Assembly (NCBI GenBank): GCA_016860845.1
Contig: BOKF01000009.1
Span: 186,001-250,000 of the forward strand
DNA length: 64,000 nt
From: Chloroflexota bacterium
GTDB taxonomy: Bacteria; Chloroflexota; Anaerolineae; 4572-78; J111
Direction of reading: 5' to 3'
Shown: positions 1 through 6,707 of the stretch, piece by piece
Position numbering within the stretch: the stretch's first letter is position 1
How the letters are laid out: every line of letters begins with the position of its first letter
Position numbers and translations under genes: made by a program
The notes under the pieces: model-generated
What the model saw: the letters and a program-made list of their open reading frames with translations, nothing else
Told to the model about the DNA's origin: nothing
The model's database searches: none

Positions 1-492
1 TGGGCCGGGACCGGCGGCTTCGTAGGCGGCACGGTTGAAGTAAAAGACCGGGATATTATAGACCGGGTCAATCTGCTCGGTCAGGAAATCCCAGATGGGA
101 TAGGTCGGCAGGGTGAGGCTGGTTATGGAAACCTGAACTGGGGAAGTGGAACTCTGTCCTGAGCCTGATGAAGGGCTAGGGGAAGCGGGGCTGTGTCCTG
201 AGCTTGACGAAGGGACTGGGGAGGCGAGGACGCGGGAAGCGGTGGCTGGAGCGGACAGTGGTGTAGCCGTTGGCGCAGGCGGCAGGGTGGCGGGAGCGCT
301 GACGGGCGTGGGGCTGGGGGCAGGGGCTGGTGGTAAAGGGGTGGGGGTAGGGGTTGGCTCTAGCGTTGCTGTTGGCGGAAGCGCCGCTGCGCCGGGCGCG
401 GCATCAGCGCCGCAGCCCACGATCATAAAAAGCGCCGCCAGGCTCAGGGCTATGGCGGCCAGGGAGTTCCCATGGGACAGGTGTTGCTTCAT
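1..492 (-). CDS. Lipoprotein with Pro/Ser/Thr-rich linker (5' part only; runs off the window)
   Basis: The reading frame is open from an ATG at 490-492 to the window edge (164 codons seen). The start is a short basic segment, then a hydrophobic stretch ending FMIVGCGADAA, which fits a lipobox with Cys near residue 27. This predicts export and lipid anchoring. Residues of about 30-125 are a low-complexity linker rich in Pro, Thr, Ser and Ala with TPTPTP runs, typical of Chloroflexota lipoproteins. A folded domain seems to begin near ITSLTLPTYPIW. The function of that domain cannot be judged because the gene is cut. Two copies of a dispersed repeat lie within the linker. Confidence 0.75.
   Translation of the reverse strand, partial: MKQHLSHGNSLAAIALSLAALFMIVGCGADAAPGAAALPPTATLEPTPTPTPLPPAPAPSPTPVSAPATLPPAPTATPLSAPATASRVLASPVPSSSSGHSPASPSPSSGSGQSSTSPVQVSITSLTLPTYPIWDFLTEQIDPVYNIPVFYFNRAAYEAAGPGP
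155..214. repeat. Two copies of a CCTTCGTCAAGCTCAGGAC-type repeat inside the lipoprotein linker
   Basis: Positions 155-175 and 194-214 are 21-nt copies (18 of 21 identical) set 39 bp apart. Read on the minus strand they contain CTTCGTCAAGCTCAGGACA and CTTCATCAGGCTCAGGACA, a motif I know as a dispersed environmental-bacterial repeat. Here they code for Ser/Gly-rich linker and keep the frame open. Confidence 0.6.
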
Positions 493-629
493 ACAGAGGG
501 GCTATGATAGCACCGAATGAAGGGAATGTCCAAATAGGATACGTTTCAATTAGGGTATATTCTTTCCAGGGGCGATATTTTCTGGTACTATTTAGTTCTC
601 AAGATTGCTCCACGTAGGGAGGTTTACCG

Positions 630-770
630 ATGAACGTACAAATTATTGAGCGAGATGGCAAGCCGGAATGGGCGGTCATTCCCTATGAATTATATCTGCA
701 ACTGGCCGAAGAGGCAGAGATGTTACAGGATATTGGTGATTATGATGCGATAATGACATTTGTGTTATAA
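630..770 (+). pseudogene. 5' remnant of a Phd/HigA-like antitoxin
   Basis: A good Shine-Dalgarno (GGGAGG, 617-622) precedes the ATG. The 46-residue product begins MNVQIIERDGKPEWAVIPYE and continues through LAEEAEMLQDIGDYD. This matches the start of a common antitoxin family in which an N-terminal Phd-like segment is followed by a helix-turn-helix domain. The frame stops just after the conserved DYD, so the DNA-binding half is missing. No toxin gene is adjacent. I read it as a truncated antitoxin, although a short peptide could still be made. Confidence 0.6.
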
Positions 771-771
771 T
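763..771 (+). promoter_or_regulatory. Extended -10 promoter TGTTATAAT
   Basis: A perfect extended -10 (TG at 763-764, TATAAT at 766-771) overlaps the stop codon of the antitoxin remnant. It lies about 48 bp before the gene at 819. No good -35 is seen, as is usual for extended -10 promoters. Confidence 0.5.
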
Positions 772-818
772 AGTTTTGTGGTGAAGATTAAGGTAAGACA
801 CGGAAGGGTGAGGAAAAA

Positions 819-1247
819 ATGGGAACAGTTCATGCGATAACATTAGATGTGCCAGAAACAGTTTATGACCAGATTCAGCGGGCAGCGGAAAAAGTGCAGC
901 GGCCGGTTGAAGATATTCTGGTTGAAGCTATCGCCGCTATAGCACCGGTGATGAATACCGCACCGGTGGAAATGCGTTCGTCGTTGGCCCAGATGGCTTA
1001 TCTGAATGATGCAGCCTTGTGGCAAGCGGCGCGAGCGACCATGCCAGTTGAACAACGAGCACGTCTCGAAACCCTGCATCAACGGCGACAGGCTGGGGAT
1101 AGTTTAACCGCGGAGGAAGAAACGGAAGAGCAGGCCCTCTTAGCCCTTTATCGTGAAACAGTGTTAGTCCGTGCCCAGGCCGCCGTCCTCTTGAAACAAC
1201 GCAACTATGATGTCGCTGATCTGCAGCAATTTACGCCGCTAGAATGA
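819..1247 (+). CDS. Ribbon-helix-helix-like small protein paired with an HNH nuclease
   Basis: A 142-residue protein. Residues 6-42 (ITLDVPETVYDQIQRAAEK, then RPVEDILVEAI) have the strand-helix-helix pattern of RHH/CopG-type antitoxins. The rest is predicted helical and charged, with EEETEEQALL and a C-terminal tail QQFTPLE. The stop overlaps the start of the HNH gene by 4 bp, so the two are translationally coupled and probably act together. Whether it is an antitoxin, a repressor or a partner of the nuclease is inference. I recognise the gene pair as widespread but know no experimental function. Confidence 0.7.
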   Translation: MGTVHAITLDVPETVYDQIQRAAEKVQRPVEDILVEAIAAIAPVMNTAPVEMRSSLAQMAYLNDAALWQAARATMPVEQRARLETLHQRRQAGDSLTAEEETEEQALLALYRETVLVRAQAAVLLKQRNYDVADLQQFTPLE

Positions 1248-1672
1248 GCACCCATCCCATCTCAGCGGCTCTCCGGCAGCGGGTGACCGCAGCGGCCCGC
1301 TTTCGTTGCGGTTACTGCCTAACCTCTCAGCAAATCATTGGCCCCTTGCTTGAAATTGATCATATTATTCCAGAGGCTAAAGGCGGCACAAACGATGAGG
1401 AAAATCTGTTTTTAGCCTGTCCCATGTGCAACAGCCATAAAGCGGCTCGCCAGGAAGCGACCGACCCCGAAAGCCTGCTCACCGTCCCTTTGTTTAACCC
1501 CCGTACCGAAATATGGACCGAACACTTTGAATGGGTGGAAGAAGGAGCCGTTATTCGGGGCAAGACCCCTACGGGACGAGCGACCGTGACTGCTTTGAAT
1601 ATGAATCATCCTGATATTGTGGTCGCTCGCCGCTTGTGGGTGATTGCGGGCTGGCACCCGCCGGTGGATTGA
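1244..1672 (+). CDS. HNH endonuclease
   Basis: A 142-residue protein with a compact HNH core: FRCGYC (residues 22-27), LEIDHIIPEAKGGTNDEENL (39-58) and CPMCNSHKAAR (62-72). The two CxxC pairs would bind structural zinc, and the DH...N...H residues form the beta-beta-alpha-metal site. A C-terminal extension of about 70 residues (RTEIWTEHFEW, then TGRATVTALNMN) is typical of stand-alone HNH proteins. The predicted role is DNA cutting with one metal ion. It starts inside the end of the upstream gene, which suggests a two-gene operon from the promoter near 763. Confidence 0.85.
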   Translation: MSTHPISAALRQRVTAAARFRCGYCLTSQQIIGPLLEIDHIIPEAKGGTNDEENLFLACPMCNSHKAARQEATDPESLLTVPLFNPRTEIWTEHFEWVEEGAVIRGKTPTGRATVTALNMNHPDIVVARRLWVIAGWHPPVD

Positions 1673-1782
1673 TGCGTTTGGAGGCTAATACTCTTGGCTT
1701 GGTTGAAGCATTGGCGGCGAAGGTCGGCGCGGCCTGGCAGAGTGACAGGAGCGCCATTGAAACTTTGACTGAGATGCGGTGA
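1672..1782 (+). CDS. Possible 36-residue ORF after the HNH gene
   Basis: The ATG overlaps the HNH stop (TGATG), giving MRLEANTLGLVEALAAKVGA and 16 more residues before TGA. The peptide is amphipathic and helical. I recognise no family. It may be a coupled small protein or the 3' remnant of a lost gene. Confidence 0.25.
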   Translation: MRLEANTLGLVEALAAKVGAAWQSDRSAIETLTEMR

Positions 1783-1840
1783 TGAATTGAGTGTAAACTG
1801 AGCCCAGTTACCAGTTTATAAACCAACCGGGAAATTAACA

Positions 1841-2569
1841 ATGAAGCAACACGAAGCAGTGATTGAAGTGATGAAAGCCAACGGCGGCTTTGCTACCTTC
1901 AGCCATCTTTATGCCGAAGTTTTGAAAGTGCCTGGTGTGAAGTGGGGAACAAAAACGCCTTTTGCCTCCATCCGGCGGATTGTGCAGGATGAGCGTTTCT
2001 TTTTCAAGATTCGGCCTGGTTTGTGGGCGCTGAAAGATTATAAGGATAAGCTGCCTTTTGCAGAGGCTATCAGTCCAAAAGCCTCGGAACAACAGCAGGC
2101 CGAGTTTAATCATACCTACTATCAAGGCTTGTTGGTTGAGATTGGCAATTTTAAGAAGTTTGATACATTTGTGCCAAACCAGGATAAAAACAAGCAGTTT
2201 CTCAATAAACCCCTTGCTAAACTGGTCACTCTTCAAGAGTTTTATCAATTTACCTACGAGAACATTATCAAGCAGGCTCGAACTGTTGATGTGACTTGGT
2301 TTAACGAGAGAAGGCTACCAAATGCCTTCATAGAGGTGGAACATTCGACTGATATCCACCGCTCGCTCCTTAAGTTTGTGGAGTTACAAGATTTTTATAC
2401 TGCCTTTGTGGTTGTAGCTCCGGAGGCACGCAAAGTAGAGTTTGCTTCAAAGCTGGCATTAAGCGCGTTTCAGCCCATACAAACAAGAGTTAAGTTCTGG
2501 AATTACGAAAATATTTCAAAACTTCATACAAACTTGTCCGAATTAGCGGTGATTGAACAAATTCTTTGA
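1841..2569 (+). CDS. HARE-HTH domain protein with restriction-endonuclease-like C-terminus
   Basis: A 242-residue protein. Residues 1-70 (HEAVIEVMKANGGFATFSHL, then WGTKTPFASIRRIVQDE and FFKIRPGLWAL) match the HARE-HTH winged-helix domain found in restriction enzymes and chromatin factors. The C-terminal part has DVTWFNE, FIEVEHSTDIHRSLLKFVEL and FVVVAPEARK. This resembles a PD-(D/E)xK nuclease core, with D at about 150 and ExE at about 164-166, but the catalytic Lys is not certain. The gene is clearly more AT-rich than its surroundings. A role in host defence or modified-DNA recognition is inferred from the fold and from the methyltransferase tail nearby. Confidence 0.65.
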   Translation: MKQHEAVIEVMKANGGFATFSHLYAEVLKVPGVKWGTKTPFASIRRIVQDERFFFKIRPGLWALKDYKDKLPFAEAISPKASEQQQAEFNHTYYQGLLVEIGNFKKFDTFVPNQDKNKQFLNKPLAKLVTLQEFYQFTYENIIKQARTVDVTWFNERRLPNAFIEVEHSTDIHRSLLKFVELQDFYTAFVVVAPEARKVEFASKLALSAFQPIQTRVKFWNYENISKLHTNLSELAVIEQIL

Positions 2570-2595
2570 TCTCAAACATAAATCGGATTAGCTGG

Positions 2596-2835
2596 ATGAA
2601 TACGCGTCAAGATAAAAAAGAACGAATTGACCCAAGAGAAGTTCTTTATGAAAAATTGCTTGAGTTAGGTCTTAATCAGGGTGCTGCCTTATTGATCGCT
2701 GTTGATGCCGGAGGTCAAGGCAGTGTAAATCTCGGCTATCTCCGTCTAGTTGGAGTGGAAGAAAAAGCTTTACAGGACAAAATACTGTTTTTGATAATGA
2801 GGTTTGAGGTTGGTGATTTTGGAGGTTTTGGATGA
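2596..2835 (+). CDS. Small hypothetical protein (79 aa)
   Basis: The ATG at 2596 gives MNTRQDKKERIDPREVLYEK with helix-forming charged residues, then LELGLNQGAALLIAVDAGGQ and VGVEEKALQDKI. An in-frame TTG at 2566 would overlap the previous stop, but neither start has a strong Shine-Dalgarno. The end overlaps the next gene by ATGA, so the two small genes form a coupled pair. I do not recognise the family. The AT-rich composition matches the neighbour upstream and suggests that they were acquired together. Confidence 0.55.
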   Translation: MNTRQDKKERIDPREVLYEKLLELGLNQGAALLIAVDAGGQGSVNLGYLRLVGVEEKALQDKILFLIMRFEVGDFGGFG

Positions 2836-3098
2836 GAGCTTTTATCTTTGTGACTTATGAAGGTTATACTTACCAACCCAATTCCATATCTGTTGAGCCG
2901 GATATTGATAATTTGCAGGTTTTGGGCTTTGCTTTTGGTAAACAAGAAGAACAAGCCTTTGAAAATCTAATGACCGAAAATGAATGGCTTTTGGCTACCT
3001 CATTTGACGAGATAGAATGTTTAGAACTCAAGCACCTTGATTTTCATGCTCAAGCTAGGCATTTTTACCTCAAAGATAGAAGACCCGTTGTGTCTTAG
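2832..3098 (+). CDS. Small conserved hypothetical protein (88 aa)
   Basis: The product starts MRAFIFVTYEGYTYQPNS and continues VEPDIDNLQVLGFAFG, AFENLMTENEWLL and TSFDEIECLELKH. I recognise this as a small soluble alpha/beta family found in many bacteria, with no known function. Its start overlaps the stop of the 79-residue gene. The 3' end abuts a DNA methyltransferase remnant in another frame, so the last residues (DRRPVVS) may lie at a recombination junction. Confidence 0.65.
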   Translation: MRAFIFVTYEGYTYQPNSISVEPDIDNLQVLGFAFGKQEEQAFENLMTENEWLLATSFDEIECLELKHLDFHAQARHFYLKDRRPVVS

Positions 3099-3099
3099 C

Positions 3100-3234
3100 T
3101 GGACCGGCGAAGCCAGCCGCTATAAGTTTTATCTGATCATGCGCGAGCACCTGTTTGTTTTTCGCAAGCCGCAGCCGGGCGAGGATTTGGGGCGGATTCG
3201 TTACAGCCTGTGGCGGCCTGCGGTGCAATCGTAA
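3100..3234 (+). pseudogene. 3' tail of a site-specific DNA methyltransferase
   Basis: In the frame ending at TAA 3232-3234 the DNA encodes SWTGEASRYKFYLIMREHLF followed by VFRKPQPGEDLGRIRYS. This is the typical C-terminal end of N4/N6 DNA methylases, which close with a conserved MREHL(F/L)VFRKP element. None of the catalytic parts (FxGxG, DPPY) lies upstream in any frame. GC content rises sharply at the junction near 3098. I read it as the remnant of a host-composition methylase whose 5' part was replaced by the AT-rich genes upstream. Confidence 0.55.
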
Positions 3235-3263
3235 CCGGACGAGGCCAAAAATAGCCCCAATTT

Positions 3264-3330
3264 CTAGAAAAGATTGGCCCAATGCCAGGGAAAGATTGCG
3301 CCAATATTGAGAAAACATTGGCCCAACCCT
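3264..3330. repeat. Three imperfect tandem units of about 22 bp (AAAGATTGGCCCAAT type)
   Basis: Units starting near 3268, 3290 and 3311 share A-rich starts followed by GATTGGCCCAAT, GATTGCGCCAAT and CATTGGCCCAA. They lie between the methylase tail and a palindrome. No coding content is visible. Confidence 0.55.
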
Positions 3331-3354
3331 CGCCAGATAGCAGGCCAATTTTTT

Positions 3355-3387
3355 AGACCCTACAGGTCTGCCAGACCTTTAGGGTCT
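3355..3387. repeat. Dispersed palindrome, AGACCCTA family (copy 1)
   Basis: The 15-nt arms AGACCCTACAGGTCT and AGACCTTTAGGGTCT match at 14 of 15 positions around a 3-nt loop. The right arm is identical to that of a second copy at 54508-54540. It lies between convergent ends and may also act as a terminator, because TCTTCTCTTTTCT follows. Confidence 0.75.
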
Positions 3388-3396
3388 TCTCTTTTC

Positions 3397-5502
3397 TCAA
3401 TAACTCAACCTAGCGTAATACGTCTCCTGGGCCGCATTGCGGGCATCTTGCAGGGTGATGATGCCGCGTTCGGCCAGGAGGGGGATGAGCTTGAGAAAAA
3501 TCTCGCCGGTCAGGATAGCATCGCCGAGGGAGGTGTGGCGGCCGATGATGTTGAGGCCCAGCCGGGCGGCAATGGCTTCCAGGCTGTGGCCCTCCTGGTG
3601 GGGGTGGATGACTGCCGACAGCAGCAGCGTGTCCAGCACCGGGTTGATGAATTTGACCCCGGTTTGAGCCTCTTTTAGCTGCAACAGGCGCATATCAAAG
3701 GCGGCGTTGTGACCAACCAGCACCGTGTCTTCGGCGAAGCGGCGGAACAGGGGCAGCACCTGCTCGATGGTCGGCTGGCCGGCCAGCATGTCGGGCGAAA
3801 TGCCGTGAATGTTGATCGACTCGCGTGAAACGGAGCGGCGGGGGTCCACCAGTTGGTCAAAAATTTCCTGGCGGAGCAGGCGCCCGTTGACGATGCGCAC
3901 CGCGCCGATGGAGATAATTTCATCGCCGGCAGAGGGTGACAGGCCGGTCGTTTCGGTATCAAAGGCGGTGTAGGTCAATTCGGCCAGGGGGCGCTGGTCC
4001 AGCTCGGGTTTCTGGCCGGGCTGGTGGAAGAGGTCAAAATCGTAATATTCTGGCCGGCTTTCCTGGGAAACTTGGAGGCTGCGGACCGGTTTAGGCTGGG
4101 TGGTCGGCAGCAAGAGCCGGAAGTAAGTCGTGTTGGTCGCCCGGTCGGCCTGGCACCAGACTTCGCCGCCGTGCCGTTCGGCCACCTCGCGCAGGGTCAG
4201 GGGCGTGCCCTCGCCCTCGGTAATCAGGGCCTGGTTTTGCCAGCTCCACAGGATTTCCATCTCGGTCGAGCCGTCGGGCCAGAGCATATCCAGCACGGCG
4301 AAGCGGCCCGATTGTTTGAGGCGAAAGGTGACGTGCCGGATGTCGAGTTCGGCCTTGAGCCGGCCCATCATGTAGGTCATGGCCTGGACCACCGAGTAGC
4401 TGTCTACTTTGAGCCAAAGATTTTCTTCCACGGTTTCCAGGGTGGTGGTTACGCCCAGTTTATCCTCAAAGCGGCGCTGAATGGCCCAGAGCAGGTCGTC
4501 GCCGAGCATCTCCTCCAGTTGCCAGTCGGCCTTTAAATCTTCGGCGTATTCGGCGGTGGCCTGGTTGAGCCTGGCGCTGAGGGTCAGCGCCTCATCGTAA
4601 ATAACCTGGCGGAAGCGGTGCAGCTTGGCCTGGTCCATCTCCGGGTATTCCAGGATGGTTTCAATGGCGGCGCGAATGCTGCCCAGCGACGCCCGCACGC
4701 CCTCCGTCAGCGCCTGCAGTAAAATATCGCGGCGGCTGCTGGTTTGGAACTGGCGGGTAATATCTTCCAGGGTCAGGATGAAGCCGCGCAGGGTGTGCTG
4801 CTGGTCCAGAACCAGGGCAATCCGGGCGCGGATGAGCTGGCCGTTAGCGGCGGTGGTGACAAACTGTGACACCAGCGGGCCGCTCTGCTTCTGGCTGCGG
4901 TAGAGCAGGTTTTCCAGGGCATGGGTGATGGCATGGCGGTCCAGCAAGCCAAACACCGAGCGCCCCAGGCCCATAAAGCCGCCAGCGCCGGAGAGAGTGT
5001 GGCCGCCGGGAGGCTGGCTGAGCAACTGCCTGGCCCGGCTGTTGTAGAGCAAGATCTGCCCCTCCATGTTGCAGGCCAGCACGCCCTCGCTTAATTCCGA
5101 CATCAAGACCGACAGCCGGTTCCGCTCCTCTTCCAGGTCGGCCCTGGCCCGCCGGATTTTGTCATCCTCGTCGGCCAACAGGGTTTGGAAGCGCTCGGCG
5201 TAAGCATTGGCGATTTCGGCCAGGCGGCGCATCTCCGCTGGACCCGTTAATTGGATGCGGTGGGCGGGATTGGCGGTAAGGATCAGGCGCATTTCTTCGA
5301 CCAGCCGCCGGGCGGCCAGGATGTAGTGCTGGAAGAGGTAATTGAGGCCCAGGCCCAGGGCCAGGATCAACCCCAGGACCAGCAGAAAGAGCCAGATGGC
5401 CCAATCCCCGGCCGTGGCCGAGTTGAAGATGAGCGCGGCAGCAACCAGCCCCAGTATGACCAGGCCAATATTGGCCAGTTTCAAGATAAGTGAGTCGTTC
5501 AT
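3397..5502 (-). CDS. Membrane PAS/pseudo-histidine-kinase fused to a DnaQ-type 3'-5' exonuclease
   Basis: A 701-residue protein. Two membrane segments (about 6-27 and 34-57) precede a HAMP-like helix, a PAS domain (about 125-250) and a region laid out like a kinase dimerisation and ATPase module (255-470). The usual phosphoacceptor His is missing (ALTEGVRASLGSIRAAIE stands where the H-box should be), and no clear N or G boxes are seen. Residues 510-690 are an intact DEDDh exonuclease: FDTETTGL with D515 and E517, GHNAAFDMRLL, and GRHTSLGDA with the His and last Asp. Membrane-tied exonuclease control by a sensed signal is the inference. It lies downstream of the response regulator and symporter-kinase genes on the same strand. 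Confidence 0.85.
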   Translation of the reverse strand: MNDSLILKLANIGLVILGLVAAALIFNSATAGDWAIWLFLLVLGLILALGLGLNYLFQHYILAARRLVEEMRLILTANPAHRIQLTGPAEMRRLAEIANAYAERFQTLLADEDDKIRRARADLEEERNRLSVLMSELSEGVLACNMEGQILLYNSRARQLLSQPPGGHTLSGAGGFMGLGRSVFGLLDRHAITHALENLLYRSQKQSGPLVSQFVTTAANGQLIRARIALVLDQQHTLRGFILTLEDITRQFQTSSRRDILLQALTEGVRASLGSIRAAIETILEYPEMDQAKLHRFRQVIYDEALTLSARLNQATAEYAEDLKADWQLEEMLGDDLLWAIQRRFEDKLGVTTTLETVEENLWLKVDSYSVVQAMTYMMGRLKAELDIRHVTFRLKQSGRFAVLDMLWPDGSTEMEILWSWQNQALITEGEGTPLTLREVAERHGGEVWCQADRATNTTYFRLLLPTTQPKPVRSLQVSQESRPEYYDFDLFHQPGQKPELDQRPLAELTYTAFDTETTGLSPSAGDEIISIGAVRIVNGRLLRQEIFDQLVDPRRSVSRESINIHGISPDMLAGQPTIEQVLPLFRRFAEDTVLVGHNAAFDMRLLQLKEAQTGVKFINPVLDTLLLSAVIHPHQEGHSLEAIAARLGLNIIGRHTSLGDAILTGEIFLKLIPLLAERGIITLQDARNAAQETYYARLSY

Positions 5503-5526
5503 TGTCTGCCGTAGATAAAAATAATG

Positions 5527-5568
5527 TGTGATGCGTGATACGTGACTTTTTACGTATCACGCATCACG
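5527..5568. repeat. 15-bp-arm hairpin of the GCGTGATACGTGA family
   Basis: Arms TGATGCGTGATACGT (5529-5543) and its exact complement (5552-5566) flank an 8-nt loop. It lies in the gap before the exonuclease-fusion gene. A 17-nt stretch recurs at 51289-51305. Confidence 0.8.
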
Positions 5569-5617
5569 CGTCCAACCCTATCTCGATGGTCAAAACGAAA
5601 ATCATCGCCTGCTAAAG

Positions 5618-5983
5618 TTACTCCAAAATATGCCGCACCTGGGCCAGCAGCTCTTTGGTCGAAAAAGGTTTGGTAATGTAAGCATCCGCGCCCAGGGCCA
5701 GGCCCTTGGCCATCTCGACTTCACGGCCTTTGGCCGTCAGCATAATAATTTTGATGTTCTGCCAGGCCGGGTTCTCACGAATGCGGCGGCAGACATCAAA
5801 GCCGTTGATATGGGGCATCATCACGTCGAGAAGAATCAAATCCGGTTCAAAGGCCGCCACCTGCTCCAGCGCCTCCCGGCCGTTGGGGGCAATGCGCAGC
5901 TCGTAGCCGGCCTGCTCCATTAGAAATTCCAGGGAAATGATAATGTTTGTTTCGTCGTCAACAATCAAGACTTTTTTGGCCAT
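5618..5983 (-). CDS. Single-domain response regulator
   Basis: A 121-residue receiver domain with no output domain. The phosphorylation pocket is intact: KKVLIVDDE (Asp pair 9-10), LILLDVMMP with acceptor Asp53, the MLTAKG switch Thr and ITKPFS with the conserved Lys. It is CheY-like. It lies two genes downstream of a symporter-fused histidine kinase and directly before the sensor-exonuclease gene, all on the minus strand. The kinase is its likely phosphodonor. The downstream exonuclease fusion, which lacks a phosphoacceptor, could be a partner or output; this is inference. Confidence 0.9.
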   Translation of the reverse strand: MAKKVLIVDDETNIIISLEFLMEQAGYELRIAPNGREALEQVAAFEPDLILLDVMMPHINGFDVCRRIRENPAWQNIKIIMLTAKGREVEMAKGLALGADAYITKPFSTKELLAQVRHILE

Positions 5984-6106
5984 GCCCTGATACCCTTTGT
6001 CTTCTCGTCAAAAAATCCGGAACGATATGGGCCGGGATTAGGGGATAAATTATAAAAAATTCTCCTAATCCCCCAATCCCGGCAAATTATTGGGAGTTGC
6101 TTGAAA

Positions 6107-6502
6107 TCAGACCTCGCTGGCGGGTTTGGGAAAGACGCGGCCCATAATGATCCCGCCCGGTATCCCGTACAGCAGCCCAATGATAACCCCGGCGACCACG
6201 CCTGCAGGATTGTCTGGCGCGGCTAGCAGGCCCAGGGCCAAGCCGGTGACGGCCCCGCACAGGCCGAGCACGATGGCCCCGGTGCGCCCGCCGCCTACCC
6301 AACCGACGACCCCGCCGCCCACCGCCCAGAGCAGGGCCATCAGTAGAGCTATCCCCCGCATGTTGACCAGGGCCTCCAGGGAAAGGTGGCCCAAAAAGCG
6401 AGCGATGACATACGGGAAAAGGGTGGCGGTCAGGCTGATCCCGCCCATTCCCCCAATCAGGGCGCTGAACAGGGCGCGCCAAATAGAGCGTTTTTGCAGC
6501 AT
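6107..6502 (-). CDS. Small glycine-rich membrane protein
   Basis: A 131-residue protein with about four hydrophobic segments: 10-30, 48-70, 75-95 and 100-122. Gly-rich turns such as GGMGG, GGGVVGWVGGG and YGIPGGIIMG occur. No catalytic motif is visible and I do not recognise the family. The pattern suggests a glycine-zipper membrane protein. It lies between the symporter-kinase and response-regulator genes on the same strand, but repeats fill the gaps on one side, so co-transcription is uncertain. Confidence 0.65.
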   Translation of the reverse strand: MLQKRSIWRALFSALIGGMGGISLTATLFPYVIARFLGHLSLEALVNMRGIALLMALLWAVGGGVVGWVGGGRTGAIVLGLCGAVTGLALGLLAAPDNPAGVVAGVIIGLLYGIPGGIIMGRVFPKPASEV

Positions 6503-6544
6503 AAGGGTGGATTCCTCCCAAAAAATAAAGATGCGATGACGAGT

Positions 6545-6700
6545 GAAGCGAGGAGGCTAGTACATCTGGGCGAAAGTAAGTCGGTGGTTTGTAGTAACGG
6601 CTTTAGCCGCCTAGACCCCGGAAGGGGTTACTACCTACTCTAGAGTTATTTATGCCGCCGTGTACTAGGAGATACTTCGCCTCTTCGTTTCCTCGCTTCC
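6545..6700. repeat. Nested inverted repeats between minus-strand genes
   Basis: Outer arms GAAGCGAGGAGGC and GCCTCTTCG...CCTCGCTTC, middle arms CTAGTACA and TGTACTAG, and inner arms GTAGTAAC and GTTACTAC around GGCTTTAGCC form nested pairs. No gene is seen in the gap. It resembles a composite of several dispersed hairpins. Confidence 0.55.
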
Positions 6701-6707
6701 CGGAGTT

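Noticed and set aside
146..520. A plus-strand frame with a GVGVGVG run
   Set aside because: Antisense of the lipoprotein linker. The minus-strand frame has a start, lipobox and linker typical of the family.
3264..3330. Possible CRISPR-like array
   Set aside because: Units are adjacent, diverge and have no spacers; no cas gene is near.
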